A DNA stretch of 22,300 bases from Lachnospiraceae bacterium (GTDB taxonomy: Bacteria; Bacillota_A; Clostridia; Lachnospirales; Lachnospiraceae): NCBI GenBank assembly GCA_031262285.1, contig JAISHZ010000208.1:1-22300 (forward strand), read 5' to 3'. Made by a program: the position numbers and the translations under genes. The notes beneath the pieces were generated by a model. The model had not been told where the DNA came from. It saw only the letters and a program-made list of their open reading frames with translations, and did no database searches. This document shows, piece by piece, positions 1-7,480 of this stretch. Every line of letters starts with the position of its first letter. Positions within the stretch are counted from its first letter, which is position 1.

Positions 1-141
1 TGCTTCTGCGCGCATTTTCACTGCTCTGGGCTCATCGGAACGCCCAGAGAGTCTAACACCCAAAACTCCCCCCGGCTCTGCGCGGTTCGTCCGGTACACA
101 TATCCCTTAAACGTAGATCGGCATAACCCACAAAACAGTGC
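1..141. other. Unassigned upstream flank with one hairpin
   Basis: No convincing gene is visible here. Two + strand frames are open from the window edge, to stops near 126 and 145, but the translations are low in complexity and resemble nothing I recognise. A minus-strand frame through 18-350 runs antisense to the T-box leader and is almost certainly a shadow. An 8-bp perfect inverted repeat, CTCTGGGC at 24-31 and GCCCAGAG at 42-49, could form a stem with a 10-nt loop. It lacks a following T-tract, so it is not a clear terminator. The 3' end of an upstream gene could lie here. Confidence 0.4.
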
Positions 142-171
142 TTGACAAGACTTTGTCCAAAGCGATAGAAT
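142..171 (+). promoter_or_regulatory. Sigma-A-type promoter of the proS T-box leader
   Basis: A perfect -35 TTGACA (142-147) is followed after 18 bp by TAGAAT (166-171), five of six matches to TATAAT. Transcription would start near 178, just ahead of T-box Stem I. Position and quality fit the promoter of the proS leader. Confidence 0.7.
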
Positions 172-177
172 GCAAAC

Positions 178-407
178 AATACAATAACCAATCGGCATTG
201 ACGAGGGTTAGTACAGATCGCGAACATCACAGAGAAGAGATCGACGGTGAGAGATCTCCATGGGAACGATAGGGAACCTGCCTCCGAGCCCCGTGCCAAA
301 CACGGCGTAACACCGGCGTTAACGGTAAGAGAAGCTGAATGTGCAAACATTAACTAGGGTGGTACCGCCGAGTCTTTCGGTCCCTTTTTGGGAGGAAAGG
401 CTTTTTT
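178..407 (+). promoter_or_regulatory. T-box riboswitch (tRNA-Pro sensing) upstream of proS
   Basis: The conserved T-box AGGGTGGTACCGC lies at 356-368 and includes the TGG that pairs with the uncharged tRNA 3' end. Upstream, Stem I is suggested by a loop-E-like AGTA (210-213) opposite GAA (274-276), a basal GAGG (203-206)/CCTC (281-284) pairing, and an internal GAGAT...ATCTC helix. The triplet after GAA is CCT (277-279), a proline codon, which matches the downstream prolyl-tRNA synthetase. A small hairpin AATGT-GCAA-ACATT lies just before the T-box, as Stem III does in this class. In the known mechanism, uncharged tRNA-Pro stabilises the antiterminator and lets transcription enter proS. The specifier is inferred by hand folding. 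Confidence 0.92.
370..407 (+). terminator. T-box intrinsic terminator
   Basis: The segment GTCTTTC..TCCC pairs with GGGA..AAAGGC around a TTTTT loop, with small bulges. It is followed by TTTTTT (402-407). Its 5' arm begins directly after the T-box sequence, so terminator and antiterminator are mutually exclusive, as expected for a T-box leader. Confidence 0.8.
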
Positions 408-446
408 CATTACAAAAAAAGCGAAAACCAGACAGATAGGAGGAAT

Positions 447-1886
447 ATGGCAGAGAAAAAAATGGTGGAAGAAATCACTTCCATGGAAGAAGATTTTGCG
501 CAATGGTATACGGACGTGGTCAAAAAAGCACAGCTGATCGACTATACGACTGTCAAGGGATGTATGGTCATCAAACCAGCCGGATACGCAATATGGGAAC
601 TATTGCAAAAGCAACTGGATGAACGATTCAAAGCGGTAGGAACTGAAAATGTGTACCTCCCTATGTTTATCCCTGAATCTCTTTTACAAAAAGAAAAAGA
701 TCACGTGGAAGGATTTGCGCCCGAAGTAGCGTGGGTGACGCACGGCGGACTCGAACCACTGACGGAACGCCTCTGTGTACGTCCGACCTCTGAGACACTT
801 TTTTGCGATTTCTATAAGAATGATATCCAGTCGTACCGTGATTTGCCAAGACTATACAACCAATGGTGCTCTGTAGTGCGTTGGGAGAAAGAAACACGTC
901 CTTTCTTACGATCTCGAGAATTTTTGTGGCAAGAAGGTCATACCGCGCATGCGACCGCACAAGAAGCGGAAGAACGTACGATTCAAATGTTGAATGTTTA
1001 TGAGGCTTTTTGCGAAGAAGTACTTGCCATACCGGTGATCAAAGGACAGAAGACAGAGAAAGAGAAATTTGCCGGAGCCAAAGCCACATATAGCGTGGAA
1101 TCAATGATGCATGACGGCAAAGCTCTCCAATCCGCTACGAGCCACAATTTTGGCGACGGATTTGCGAAAGCATTTGGTATACAATACGTGGATAAAGATA
1201 ATACCCCGAAATACGTTCATCAGACATCATGGGGACTTACTACGCGAATGATCGGTGCCTTGATTATGGTTCATGGCGATAATAATGGATTGGTGCTGCC
1301 ACCGAAAGTGGCACCCATACAAGTGTGTCTCATACCTATCCAACAGAAAAAAGAAGGCGTTCTATCAAAAGTTTATGAGCTTAAAGAAATGCTTGGCAAA
1401 ACAGTACGCGTTAAGGTTGACGACAGTGAGAAATCCCCGGGATGGAAATTCGCTGAAGCGGAAATGCGAGGCTATCCTCTTCGGATCGAATTAGGTCCCA
1501 GGGATTTGGCAGCAGGAACCTGCTTGCTGTGCAGACGAGACACCGGCGAAAAAATTGAGGTATCTACGCAGGAAGATGTTTTGTGTCAAAAAGTAGAAGA
1601 AGTATTGGCGCTCATGCAAACACAACTTTTGGAGAGAGCAAAAACACACCTAGCCGAGCATACCTATACCGCTGTCACATGGGATGAATTTGTCAACCTA
1701 TTTGCACAGAAGAAGGGCTTTGTCAAAGCGATGTGGTGCGGGGATCGTGCTTGCGAAGAGCGCATCAAAGAGCATTTGAGCGTGACTAGCCGCAATATCC
1801 CATTTGCACAGGAACACATTTCCGATGAGTGTATCTGCTGTAAGAAACCGGCACAAAAAATGGTGTATTGGGCGAAAGCCTATTAA
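447..1886 (+). CDS. proS: Prolyl-tRNA synthetase, archaeal/eukaryotic-type (ProS)
   Basis: Cytosolic class II aminoacyl-tRNA synthetase that charges tRNA-Pro with proline using ATP (EC 6.1.1.15). Its 479 residues match the short archaeal/eukaryotic-like form, which lacks the bacterial INS editing insertion. Visible motifs are RPTSE (112-116), the motif-2 region around 145-165 ([17 protein letters not shown]), and a motif-3-like segment [17 protein letters not shown]. The C-terminal domain has paired cysteines C431-x4-C436 and C462-x2-C465, the usual zinc site of this subtype, and ends in the aromatic YWAKAY with the terminal tyrosine typical of the group. The ATG has a strong TAGGAGG at 437-443, 3 nt upstream. 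The gene follows a T-box whose inferred specifier is proline, so expression should rise when uncharged tRNA-Pro accumulates. The next gene starts 13 bp later and is probably cotranscribed. Confidence 0.96.
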   Translation: MAEKKMVEEITSMEEDFAQWYTDVVKKAQLIDYTTVKGCMVIKPAGYAIWELLQKQLDERFKAVGTENVYLPMFIPESLLQKEKDHVEGFAPEVAWVTHGGLEPLTERLCVRPTSETLFCDFYKNDIQSYRDLPRLYNQWCSVVRWEKETRPFLRSREFLWQEGHTAHATAQEAEERTIQMLNVYEAFCEEVLAIPVIKGQKTEKEKFAGAKATYSVESMMHDGKALQSATSHNFGDGFAKAFGIQYVDKDNTPKYVHQTSWGLTTRMIGALIMVHGDNNGLVLPPKVAPIQVCLIPIQQKKEGVLSKVYELKEMLGKTVRVKVDDSEKSPGWKFAEAEMRGYPLRIELGPRDLAAGTCLLCRRDTGEKIEVSTQEDVLCQKVEEVLALMQTQLLERAKTHLAEHTYTAVTWDEFVNLFAQKKGFVKAMWCGDRACEERIKEHLSVTSRNIPFAQEHISDECICCKKPAQKMVYWAKAY

Positions 1887-1899
1887 ATAGGAGGCAACC

Positions 1900-2724
1900 A
1901 TGAAACATCTGACATACCAATTGCAAATGCCCGGTTCAATGCCGGATACCAAGCTTGTGACATACATTCAAGACGATTCGCCGGAGTTGGCTATTCGCAA
2001 ACGCCCTCTTGTACTGATATGCCCGGGCGGCGGATATGAATGGACTTCCGATCGGGAAGCGGAGAGTATGGCGTTGCAATTCTTGGCGATGGGATACCAT
2101 GCGGCTGTGCTTCGCTATTCCTGCGCGCCGGTTCGATACCCGGTAGCGCTTCTGGAAGTGGCATCCGCCATGATTTTGCTCCGTGGAAACGCATCAGAAT
2201 GGAATATCGAGGAGGAAAAAATCATCTTACTGGGTTGCTCGGCAGGAGGACATCTGGCAGCATCCTACGGAATGTTTTGGAAAGAAGATTTTATTGCCAA
2301 TGCCATCGGACTGGAGGGACCGGATCGCGAACTATTGCGCCCCAATGGCATGATCCTCTGCTATCCCGTGATTACATCGGGTGAATTCGCACACCGCGAT
2401 TCATTCGTCAATCTTTTGGGAGATCGACTGGATGAACTTTCTGATAAGATGTCTTTGGAACACCAAGTAAATGATGACACCCCGCAAGCGTTTATCTGGC
2501 ATACATTTGAGGATACTTTGGTACCGGTGGAAAATTCGCTACTTTTGGTATCCGCTATGCGAAAGGCGGGGATTCCTGTGGAATTTCATTTGTTCCCCAA
2601 AGGAGGACATGGATTGTCGTTAGCAAATGAACTGACGAAACACGCGGATGGCGGAGCTATGGAAGAGCAATGTCAAGTCTGGATACCTCTTGCTTGTGCG
2701 TGGATGAAGCAATTGGTAAAGTGA
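1900..2724 (+). CDS. Alpha/beta-hydrolase, probable carbohydrate or acetyl esterase
   Basis: A 274-residue alpha/beta-hydrolase with no signal peptide, so probably cytosolic. An oxyanion-hole-like CPGGGY (41-46) is followed by the nucleophile elbow GCSAGGH (112-118, Ser114). Asp205 (FEDTLVP) and His237 (GGHGLS) complete a plausible Ser-Asp-His triad in the right order and spacing. The GxSAGGH elbow with a PGGGY motif resembles BD-FAE/Axe-type esterases that remove acetyl or feruloyl groups from plant oligosaccharides and are common in gut Clostridia. The true substrate cannot be read from sequence. A TAGGAGG lies 6 nt before the ATG. It follows proS by 13 bp with no terminator, so it probably shares the T-box-controlled transcript, although no functional link to proline charging is evident. 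Confidence 0.85.
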   Translation: MKHLTYQLQMPGSMPDTKLVTYIQDDSPELAIRKRPLVLICPGGGYEWTSDREAESMALQFLAMGYHAAVLRYSCAPVRYPVALLEVASAMILLRGNASEWNIEEEKIILLGCSAGGHLAASYGMFWKEDFIANAIGLEGPDRELLRPNGMILCYPVITSGEFAHRDSFVNLLGDRLDELSDKMSLEHQVNDDTPQAFIWHTFEDTLVPVENSLLLVSAMRKAGIPVEFHLFPKGGHGLSLANELTKHADGGAMEEQCQVWIPLACAWMKQLVK

Positions 2725-2826
2725 CAATACAAAGTACAGATAGCATCGTAAAGGACATTGAAGTGAATAGTAATCCTTGTTGTTGGGAATCGTAAGAAAT
2801 ACACGAATACAAACAAGGGAGCTATT

Positions 2827-3420
2827 ATGATAAACAATAGGACAAACAAAAGATTTTTGATCACAGTATTATTTGGTATCCTTATGTTATATGCTTGCGG
2901 AAGAGAGGATTCGCCGAGACAGTATGAGACGAATCCTTCTCCATCGCAATCACAAGGGTTTATGGTGGAAAGTGAGTCAATACCGAGCGAGACGATTGGA
3001 GAAGCGGCAACAGAAGAGACCAATCCGAATCTACCACTGTGGAGCGTACAAATGGAAGCGTTACGCAAGACCATAGCAGATACGCTTGGTGACGACTACA
3101 CAACAGACACATCGATCACAGAAGCACAACTGGCTGACACATATGGGATTGACAATAGTCTATGGGAAGACTATCTGGGAGAAAAGACGACGATGTCTGA
3201 AGAACCGGAGGATACCCTGATCATCGTCAAACCCAAAGAAGGAAAAGAAAAAGCGGTTCAAACAGCACTGGAACAATATCGCGCCGCTGCGTCGCATAAC
3301 CAAGAATATTCAGATTTCACACAAGTTGTGACAATAGGTGAATACGTATATTATTTTCAACTTGGCAGTGATCCGGAGCAGATCAAACAAGCACTAAAAG
3401 GTGATCACGCAGGATCATAG
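2827..3420 (+). CDS. DUF4358-type lipoprotein
   Basis: A 197-residue secreted lipoprotein. A short basic N-terminus (NNRTNKRF) and hydrophobic core end in a lipobox LYAC with the lipidated cysteine at residue 24. A Ser/Glu/Pro-rich, probably disordered stretch follows to about 75. The C-terminal half (about 80-190) has the look of DUF4358: a helix ending in AQLADTYGID, a strand DTLIIVKPKEGKE, the helix KAVQTALEQYRAA, and a late GEYVYYFQLG strand. DUF4358 lipoproteins are frequent in Lachnospiraceae and their function is unknown. GGGAG lies just upstream of the ATG. About 100 bp separate it from the esterase gene, with no convincing promoter or terminator. The call rests on remembered family features, not a search. 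Confidence 0.8.
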   Translation: MINNRTNKRFLITVLFGILMLYACGREDSPRQYETNPSPSQSQGFMVESESIPSETIGEAATEETNPNLPLWSVQMEALRKTIADTLGDDYTTDTSITEAQLADTYGIDNSLWEDYLGEKTTMSEEPEDTLIIVKPKEGKEKAVQTALEQYRAAASHNQEYSDFTQVVTIGEYVYYFQLGSDPEQIKQALKGDHAGS

Positions 3421-3448
3421 ATGCAACAAGATCACGGAAAGGAAAGGA

Positions 3449-4342
3449 ATGCCCACAAAAGCATCCACACAGTCTACCATCGAATTAATTCATAAATATC
3501 AGATCCATTTTCGAAAAGATTTGGGTCAAAATTTCTTAATTGACGACAATATACTCAGAAAGATCGTAGAAAGCGCTGAAGTGACCAACGAAGACTATGT
3601 CCTGGAAATTGGACCCGGCATAGGCAATCTGACAAGGCACCTTGCGGAGGCGGCGAATCATGTCGCCTCTGTTGAAATAGATCCATTCCTTATTCCCATT
3701 CTAAAAGAAACGATGTCGCCCTATACCAATGTTTCGATCATACACAATAATATTTTAAAAATGGATTTGAATGACTTTTTGATGCGAGAAGCGAAAGACA
3801 GACCGGTAAAAGTCGTAGCGAACCTACCCTACTACATAACGACACCCATATTGATGGGACTACTTGAAAAAAAGGTACCCATACAATCGATCACTGTCAT
3901 GATACAAGAAGAAGTCGCTAGACGAATACAATCCGCTCCTGGCACGAAAGAATATGGAGCACTTTCTCTGGCTGTCGCCTACTATGCAACACCTCACATT
4001 GTCATGACTGTCTCGCCAAACTGCTTTATCCCTCGCCCCAAAGTATCCAGCAGTGTACTACGATTAGACTGTCTAACAAAACCCAGTGTAGAAGTAACAG
4101 ACGAAGACTTTTTCTTTTCCGTGATCCGAGCAGCATTCAATCAAAGAAGAAAGACCCTCTGCAATGCCCTATCCAAATCAGCCTTTATCGATATCCCCAA
4201 AGAAAAGGTAGTACAGGCACTTCAAAAAATGGAATTATCCGAAACGATTCGCGGAGAAGTCTTAACCATAAAAGAATTTGCACAACTTTCGCAATACCTC
4301 CGGGATACACTGCCTTTGAAACGTACATCGGCGAACGCTTGA
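3449..4342 (+). CDS. rsmA: 16S rRNA adenine dimethyltransferase RsmA (KsgA)
   Basis: Dimethylates the two adjacent adenines (A1518/A1519, E. coli numbering) in helix 45 of 16S rRNA using S-adenosylmethionine, a late step in 30S subunit maturation. Signatures are LGQNFLID (25-32), the SAM loop VLEIGPGIGNLT (51-62), the acidic residue after motif II in VASVEIDP (Glu76), and the catalytic NLPY (125-128). The C-terminal part carries the conserved FIPRPKVSSSV and RAAFNQRRKTL segments. I chose ATG 3449 (297 residues) because GGAAAGG at 3436-3442 sits 6 nt upstream and the protein then starts like other family members. An in-frame ATG at 3401 would overlap the lipoprotein gene and has no good ribosome binding site. 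The lipoprotein stop is 28 bp upstream, so cotranscription is likely. Confidence 0.95.
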   Translation: MPTKASTQSTIELIHKYQIHFRKDLGQNFLIDDNILRKIVESAEVTNEDYVLEIGPGIGNLTRHLAEAANHVASVEIDPFLIPILKETMSPYTNVSIIHNNILKMDLNDFLMREAKDRPVKVVANLPYYITTPILMGLLEKKVPIQSITVMIQEEVARRIQSAPGTKEYGALSLAVAYYATPHIVMTVSPNCFIPRPKVSSSVLRLDCLTKPSVEVTDEDFFFSVIRAAFNQRRKTLCNALSKSAFIDIPKEKVVQALQKMELSETIRGEVLTIKEFAQLSQYLRDTLPLKRTSANA

Positions 4343-4388
4343 ATTGTAGCAAAACTGTAAAATTTTGAACAATATTTCACGTTTCGTT

Positions 4389-4418
4389 TTGACAGAATAA
4401 CGCTAAGTATGGTAGACT
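4389..4418 (+). promoter_or_regulatory. Promoter upstream of the TPR protein gene
   Basis: A perfect TTGACA (4389-4394), an 18-bp spacer, then TAGACT (4413-4418) preceded by TGG, giving an extended -10 of the TGn type. It lies between rsmA and the TPR gene, where a new transcript would be expected to begin. The spacer 4343-4527 holds no gene that I can support. Confidence 0.55.
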
Positions 4419-4450
4419 GTGTAAATAACGAGGTACAAGACGCGGTAGCA

Positions 4451-4470
4451 AATCCGCTTAAGCGGTTTTG
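4451..4470 (+). repeat. Near-perfect 20-bp palindrome in the TPR gene leader
   Basis: A perfect 12-bp palindrome CCGCTTAAGCGG (4454-4465) extends with one mismatch to AAATCCGCTT/AAGCGGTTTT and ends in TTTT. It lies about 35 bp downstream of the predicted -10 and about 60 bp before the GTG start. It could be a short hairpin in the leader RNA, a weak attenuator, or a dimeric-regulator operator. The sequence alone does not separate these. Confidence 0.45.
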
Positions 4471-4527
4471 ACAGAAGAACCTGTTTCCGTTACGAAAAAG
4501 ACAAACGATATAAGGGAGCAAAGTACC

Positions 4528-7458
4528 GTGGATAAGTTTGAATATAAAATCAGATCCGAGGAAATCAGAACACTTATCGACAGAAGGGATTACATACAAG
4601 CCGCTCAAATTGCAGATAGGATCGATTGGCGTAGAGTAAAAAGCGTTATGATGTTGTGTCAGATCAGTGATGTGTACAAACACACAAGACGCTATGAAGA
4701 AGCAAGAGACATCCTACTCTTGGCATACGATCGACATCCCGGAGGAAGAGCGATTGTTTATTCCTTATGTGAATTATCCATCAAGATGGAAGAATTCGTA
4801 CAAGCTGTGGAGTATTACAAAGAGTTTGTATTGATTGCGCCTAAGGACAGCAGCCGTTACATATTACAATACAAATTGTATGAAGCGCAGGACGTATCCT
4901 TAGAAGAACGGATAGAAGTGTTGGAGGAGTTTAAGGCAAGGGATTATCGCGAAAAATGGGCATATGAACTCGCTTATTTATATCATAGAATCGGTTTGGC
5001 ATCTCGTTGCGTGGAAGAATGTGACGAGTTGATTTTGTTGTTTGGAGAAGGGAAATATGTGATTCAAGCGATGGAATTAAAAATGCTGCATGAACCATTG
5101 ACACCACAACAACAACAAAAATATCAAAATCGATTTCAAGAAAGTGATGTTTGGGAAGAACCGGAATCGATTATAGATCCCATCGCGAACCCTACGCCTA
5201 TTTCTCATGGGATTTCAGACAACTATACCAAATCAAATGAGTCGATTCAAGTTCAGACCATGGATGTCGGCAAATACAATACGATGAATCTGCAAAAGGA
5301 GTTAGCAGAGGGTTTAAAAGAAGTCTTAGGAGCCCCCGTCGATGTTGAACAAGATACAGATTCTTTGGATGGCGTTCAAGTCGAAGAGGTAGATGACAAT
5401 ACACTGATTCAAGAAGAAATGAAGAATACAGAAGTCTTTTTCACGGAAACAGACACATCGCTTGCGACTGTGGTGACACCAAAAGGTTCCATGCAGGAGA
5501 TTCGTATGCCGGAGAAGGAGGACAAAGAGAAAGATCTTTCTACGCAAGTCATGGAACAGCTTTTGGAAGAACATCGCACCAACACATCCTCTTCCGGTCA
5601 ACTGGACGAAGTGCTCTCGATGGAATCTGACGGACAGATCCGTTTGGTCTTACCGCAGACCAGTCAAGTTGAAAAGCAGATTACCGGACAGATTAGCATA
5701 AAAGACGTCCTTGTAGAATGGGAACGAATCAAGAAACAAAACGAAAATAAGCGACAAGAACAACTCAAACAGCATATTTTGCATGAAACCGGTCCTATGT
5801 TTACTGAATTTGAGGCTTCTGTACGAGATGGGTTATTGGAAAAGCTGGAATCCGAATCTCCTATGGAGGAGCATCCACCTATCATGAATGTTGTAGAGCA
5901 AGACCATGGTGTCGACGACAGTGATCGCACGGTGGATGAGACTACCCGCAATGAGGAATCTACTCAGACGGGGAATTTAACGGGCGATGAAGTAATCTAT
6001 GCATGGAGAAATCCGTCAAAACGGGTCATTCCGGTAGGTTATGAAACCGGGACGATTCAATATGAAGATTTGGAGATTTTGAACAATGTAGCCGGTCAAA
6101 ATACAGAACATTTGCACATAACAAATCCAGTCGAGCAGACACTTCCGAACAATCGCGTTGAGGAAGACATTCAGATTCAGAAACTCGATAAGAATGCAAA
6201 TACGCGACAAACAAAAGAAGCAACAAAAACCGGTGAGTCGAAACAAACCCAAAAAGGGAAGCAAACCGAAGATACGAATCAAGTCCAGGGAGCGAAACAA
6301 GCCAAGGAAGCGAAACAAGCCAAGGGAAGGAAACAAGCCCGGGGAGTGAATCAAACCGAGGATGCGAAGCAGATCGAGGCAACGGATCAATTTGAGGCAA
6401 CGGATCAAATCGAGGAAACAGATCAAATCAAGGCAACGGATCAAATCGAGGAAACAGATCAAATCGAGGCAACGGATCAAATCGAGGAAATGGATCCAAC
6501 AGAGGATTGGGATCGAATCGAGGAATACGAACAAGAGGAAGGATTTGATCTAGAGGAAGATTGGAATCTAGCTGATGAAGGTGAGCTAGAGGAAGAATTG
6601 ATTCAAGAAGATCCGGAGAAAGAGTCCGAACAAGAAGATGGCGCACAAATAGATATAGATGATACAACCCTTGATTCGAACAAGAATACGAAGAAGAGCA
6701 AAGTTCGTAGCTTGACCAATGAAGAGAAAGAGACATTTTCCTCCTTTATTCAAAGAAAATCGGTCAGAAAACAACTGGTTAATGTCATCGACCGAATGAG
6801 TCTGACCGCTAATGAAGGGAATGTAATCGTATTCGCAGAAGAGGGACTTGATACGGTTACCTTGGAGAAGAAACTTGCGATTCATTATCAGAAGAAAAAC
6901 GACGTACAAGGCGCTAAAATCGCGGTGATTACGGGACCTGCCTTGAACAAACAAGATATCCCGAAACTTTGCGAAAAAATGAAAAACGGAGCATTAATCA
7001 TTCAAAAAGCAGCCAAATTGAGTGATTACATCGTTTCGGAAATAGAACGCGTGTTGCGTGAAAATACGGTACAAATTTTGCTGTTCTTAGAAGATAAACC
7101 CAAGGCTATGGAACAGTTTATCAAGAAGCATGAACAATTTTGTGCATATTTCCCTGCTAGATTGTCGATTGACGCGATGAGTAATGATAAATTAGTTTCC
7201 TATGGGCGACAATATGCCAGAGAATTGGAGTATAGTATCGGTGAATTGGGGATATTAGCACTACATACTCGCATTGAAGAGCGACAAACGAGTGAACACA
7301 TCGTCACTGCCATGGAAGTAAAGTCGATTGTGGACGAGGCAATCCACAAGGTTAACCGCAAGACACCGAAACATTTCTTTGATATTTTACTCGCAAAGAG
7401 ATATGATCATGAGGATATGGTGATTTTGGGAGAGAAAGATTTCCTTTTAAGAAAGTAA
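4528..7458 (+). CDS. TPR protein with hexapeptide-repeat linker and degenerate AAA+-like domain
   Basis: A 976-residue cytosolic protein of unknown function in three parts. Residues 1-190 are helical pairs in TPR style (for example RRYEEARDILLLAYDRHPG and EEFVQAVEYYKEFVLIAP). Residues about 200-720 are highly charged and probably disordered, and include a hexapeptide array at 560-697 that shifts from basic to strongly acidic. The C-terminal 250 residues follow the order of a CbxX/SpoVK-type AAA+ module: a Walker-A-like position 766-777, a Walker-B-like LIIQKA (823-828), a YFPARLSIDAMSNDKLV arginine-finger/lid-like region and a helical lid. However, the P-loop and DE residues are absent. The start chosen is GTG 4528, with AGGGAG 9 nt upstream; the in-frame TTG at 4468 lacks a ribosome binding site. 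glgB begins 22 bp later. A scaffold role is plausible but speculative. Confidence 0.75.
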   Translation: MDKFEYKIRSEEIRTLIDRRDYIQAAQIADRIDWRRVKSVMMLCQISDVYKHTRRYEEARDILLLAYDRHPGGRAIVYSLCELSIKMEEFVQAVEYYKEFVLIAPKDSSRYILQYKLYEAQDVSLEERIEVLEEFKARDYREKWAYELAYLYHRIGLASRCVEECDELILLFGEGKYVIQAMELKMLHEPLTPQQQQKYQNRFQESDVWEEPESIIDPIANPTPISHGISDNYTKSNESIQVQTMDVGKYNTMNLQKELAEGLKEVLGAPVDVEQDTDSLDGVQVEEVDDNTLIQEEMKNTEVFFTETDTSLATVVTPKGSMQEIRMPEKEDKEKDLSTQVMEQLLEEHRTNTSSSGQLDEVLSMESDGQIRLVLPQTSQVEKQITGQISIKDVLVEWERIKKQNENKRQEQLKQHILHETGPMFTEFEASVRDGLLEKLESESPMEEHPPIMNVVEQDHGVDDSDRTVDETTRNEESTQTGNLTGDEVIYAWRNPSKRVIPVGYETGTIQYEDLEILNNVAGQNTEHLHITNPVEQTLPNNRVEEDIQIQKLDKNANTRQTKEATKTGESKQTQKGKQTEDTNQVQGAKQAKEAKQAKGRKQARGVNQTEDAKQIEATDQFEATDQIEETDQIKATDQIEETDQIEATDQIEEMDPTEDWDRIEEYEQEEGFDLEEDWNLADEGELEEELIQEDPEKESEQEDGAQIDIDDTTLDSNKNTKKSKVRSLTNEEKETFSSFIQRKSVRKQLVNVIDRMSLTANEGNVIVFAEEGLDTVTLEKKLAIHYQKKNDVQGAKIAVITGPALNKQDIPKLCEKMKNGALIIQKAAKLSDYIVSEIERVLRENTVQILLFLEDKPKAMEQFIKKHEQFCAYFPARLSIDAMSNDKLVSYGRQYARELEYSIGELGILALHTRIEERQTSEHIVTAMEVKSIVDEAIHKVNRKTPKHFFDILLAKRYDHEDMVILGEKDFLLRK
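6205..6618 (+). repeat. 18-bp coding repeat array (hexapeptide units)
   Basis: About 23 consecutive 18-bp units keep exact register, with no indel, from 6205 to 6618. Each encodes six residues, usually starting [K/N/D]-Q-[A/T/I]. The 3' core, 6385-6492, is nearly identical at DNA level (GATCAAATCGAGGMAACR type) and encodes DQIEAT/DQIEET. Upstream units such as KQAKEA and KQTQKG are older and divergent, and downstream units (DLEEDW, ELEEEL) drift to pure acid. The homogeneous core suggests recent expansion by slippage or unequal exchange. The repeats are coding and have no spacers, so this is not CRISPR. Confidence 0.9.
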
Positions 7459-7480
7459 ATGTGAATAGAAAGCAGGATGG

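Noticed and set aside
18..350. 110-residue minus-strand open frame at the left edge
   Set aside because: It is antisense to the T-box leader, matches no family, and its length comes from conserved RNA structure on the + strand.
3401..3448. Upstream ATG as the start of rsmA
   Set aside because: It overlaps the lipoprotein gene, lacks a ribosome binding site and adds residues not seen in the family; ATG 3449 has GGAAAGG at ideal spacing.
4468..4527. TTG 4468 as the start of the TPR gene
   Set aside because: It sits at the edge of a palindrome with no ribosome binding site, whereas GTG 4528 has AGGGAG at 9 nt.
6361..6500. Possible CRISPR-like direct repeats
   Set aside because: Units are contiguous 18-mers with no unique spacers, lie in frame inside a gene, and there are no cas genes.
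6016..6534. Long minus-strand open frames opposite the hexapeptide array, rich in Leu/Asp/Arg repeats
   Set aside because: They mirror the 18-bp coding repeat, where periodicity keeps several frames open. No ribosome binding site or family is recognised.
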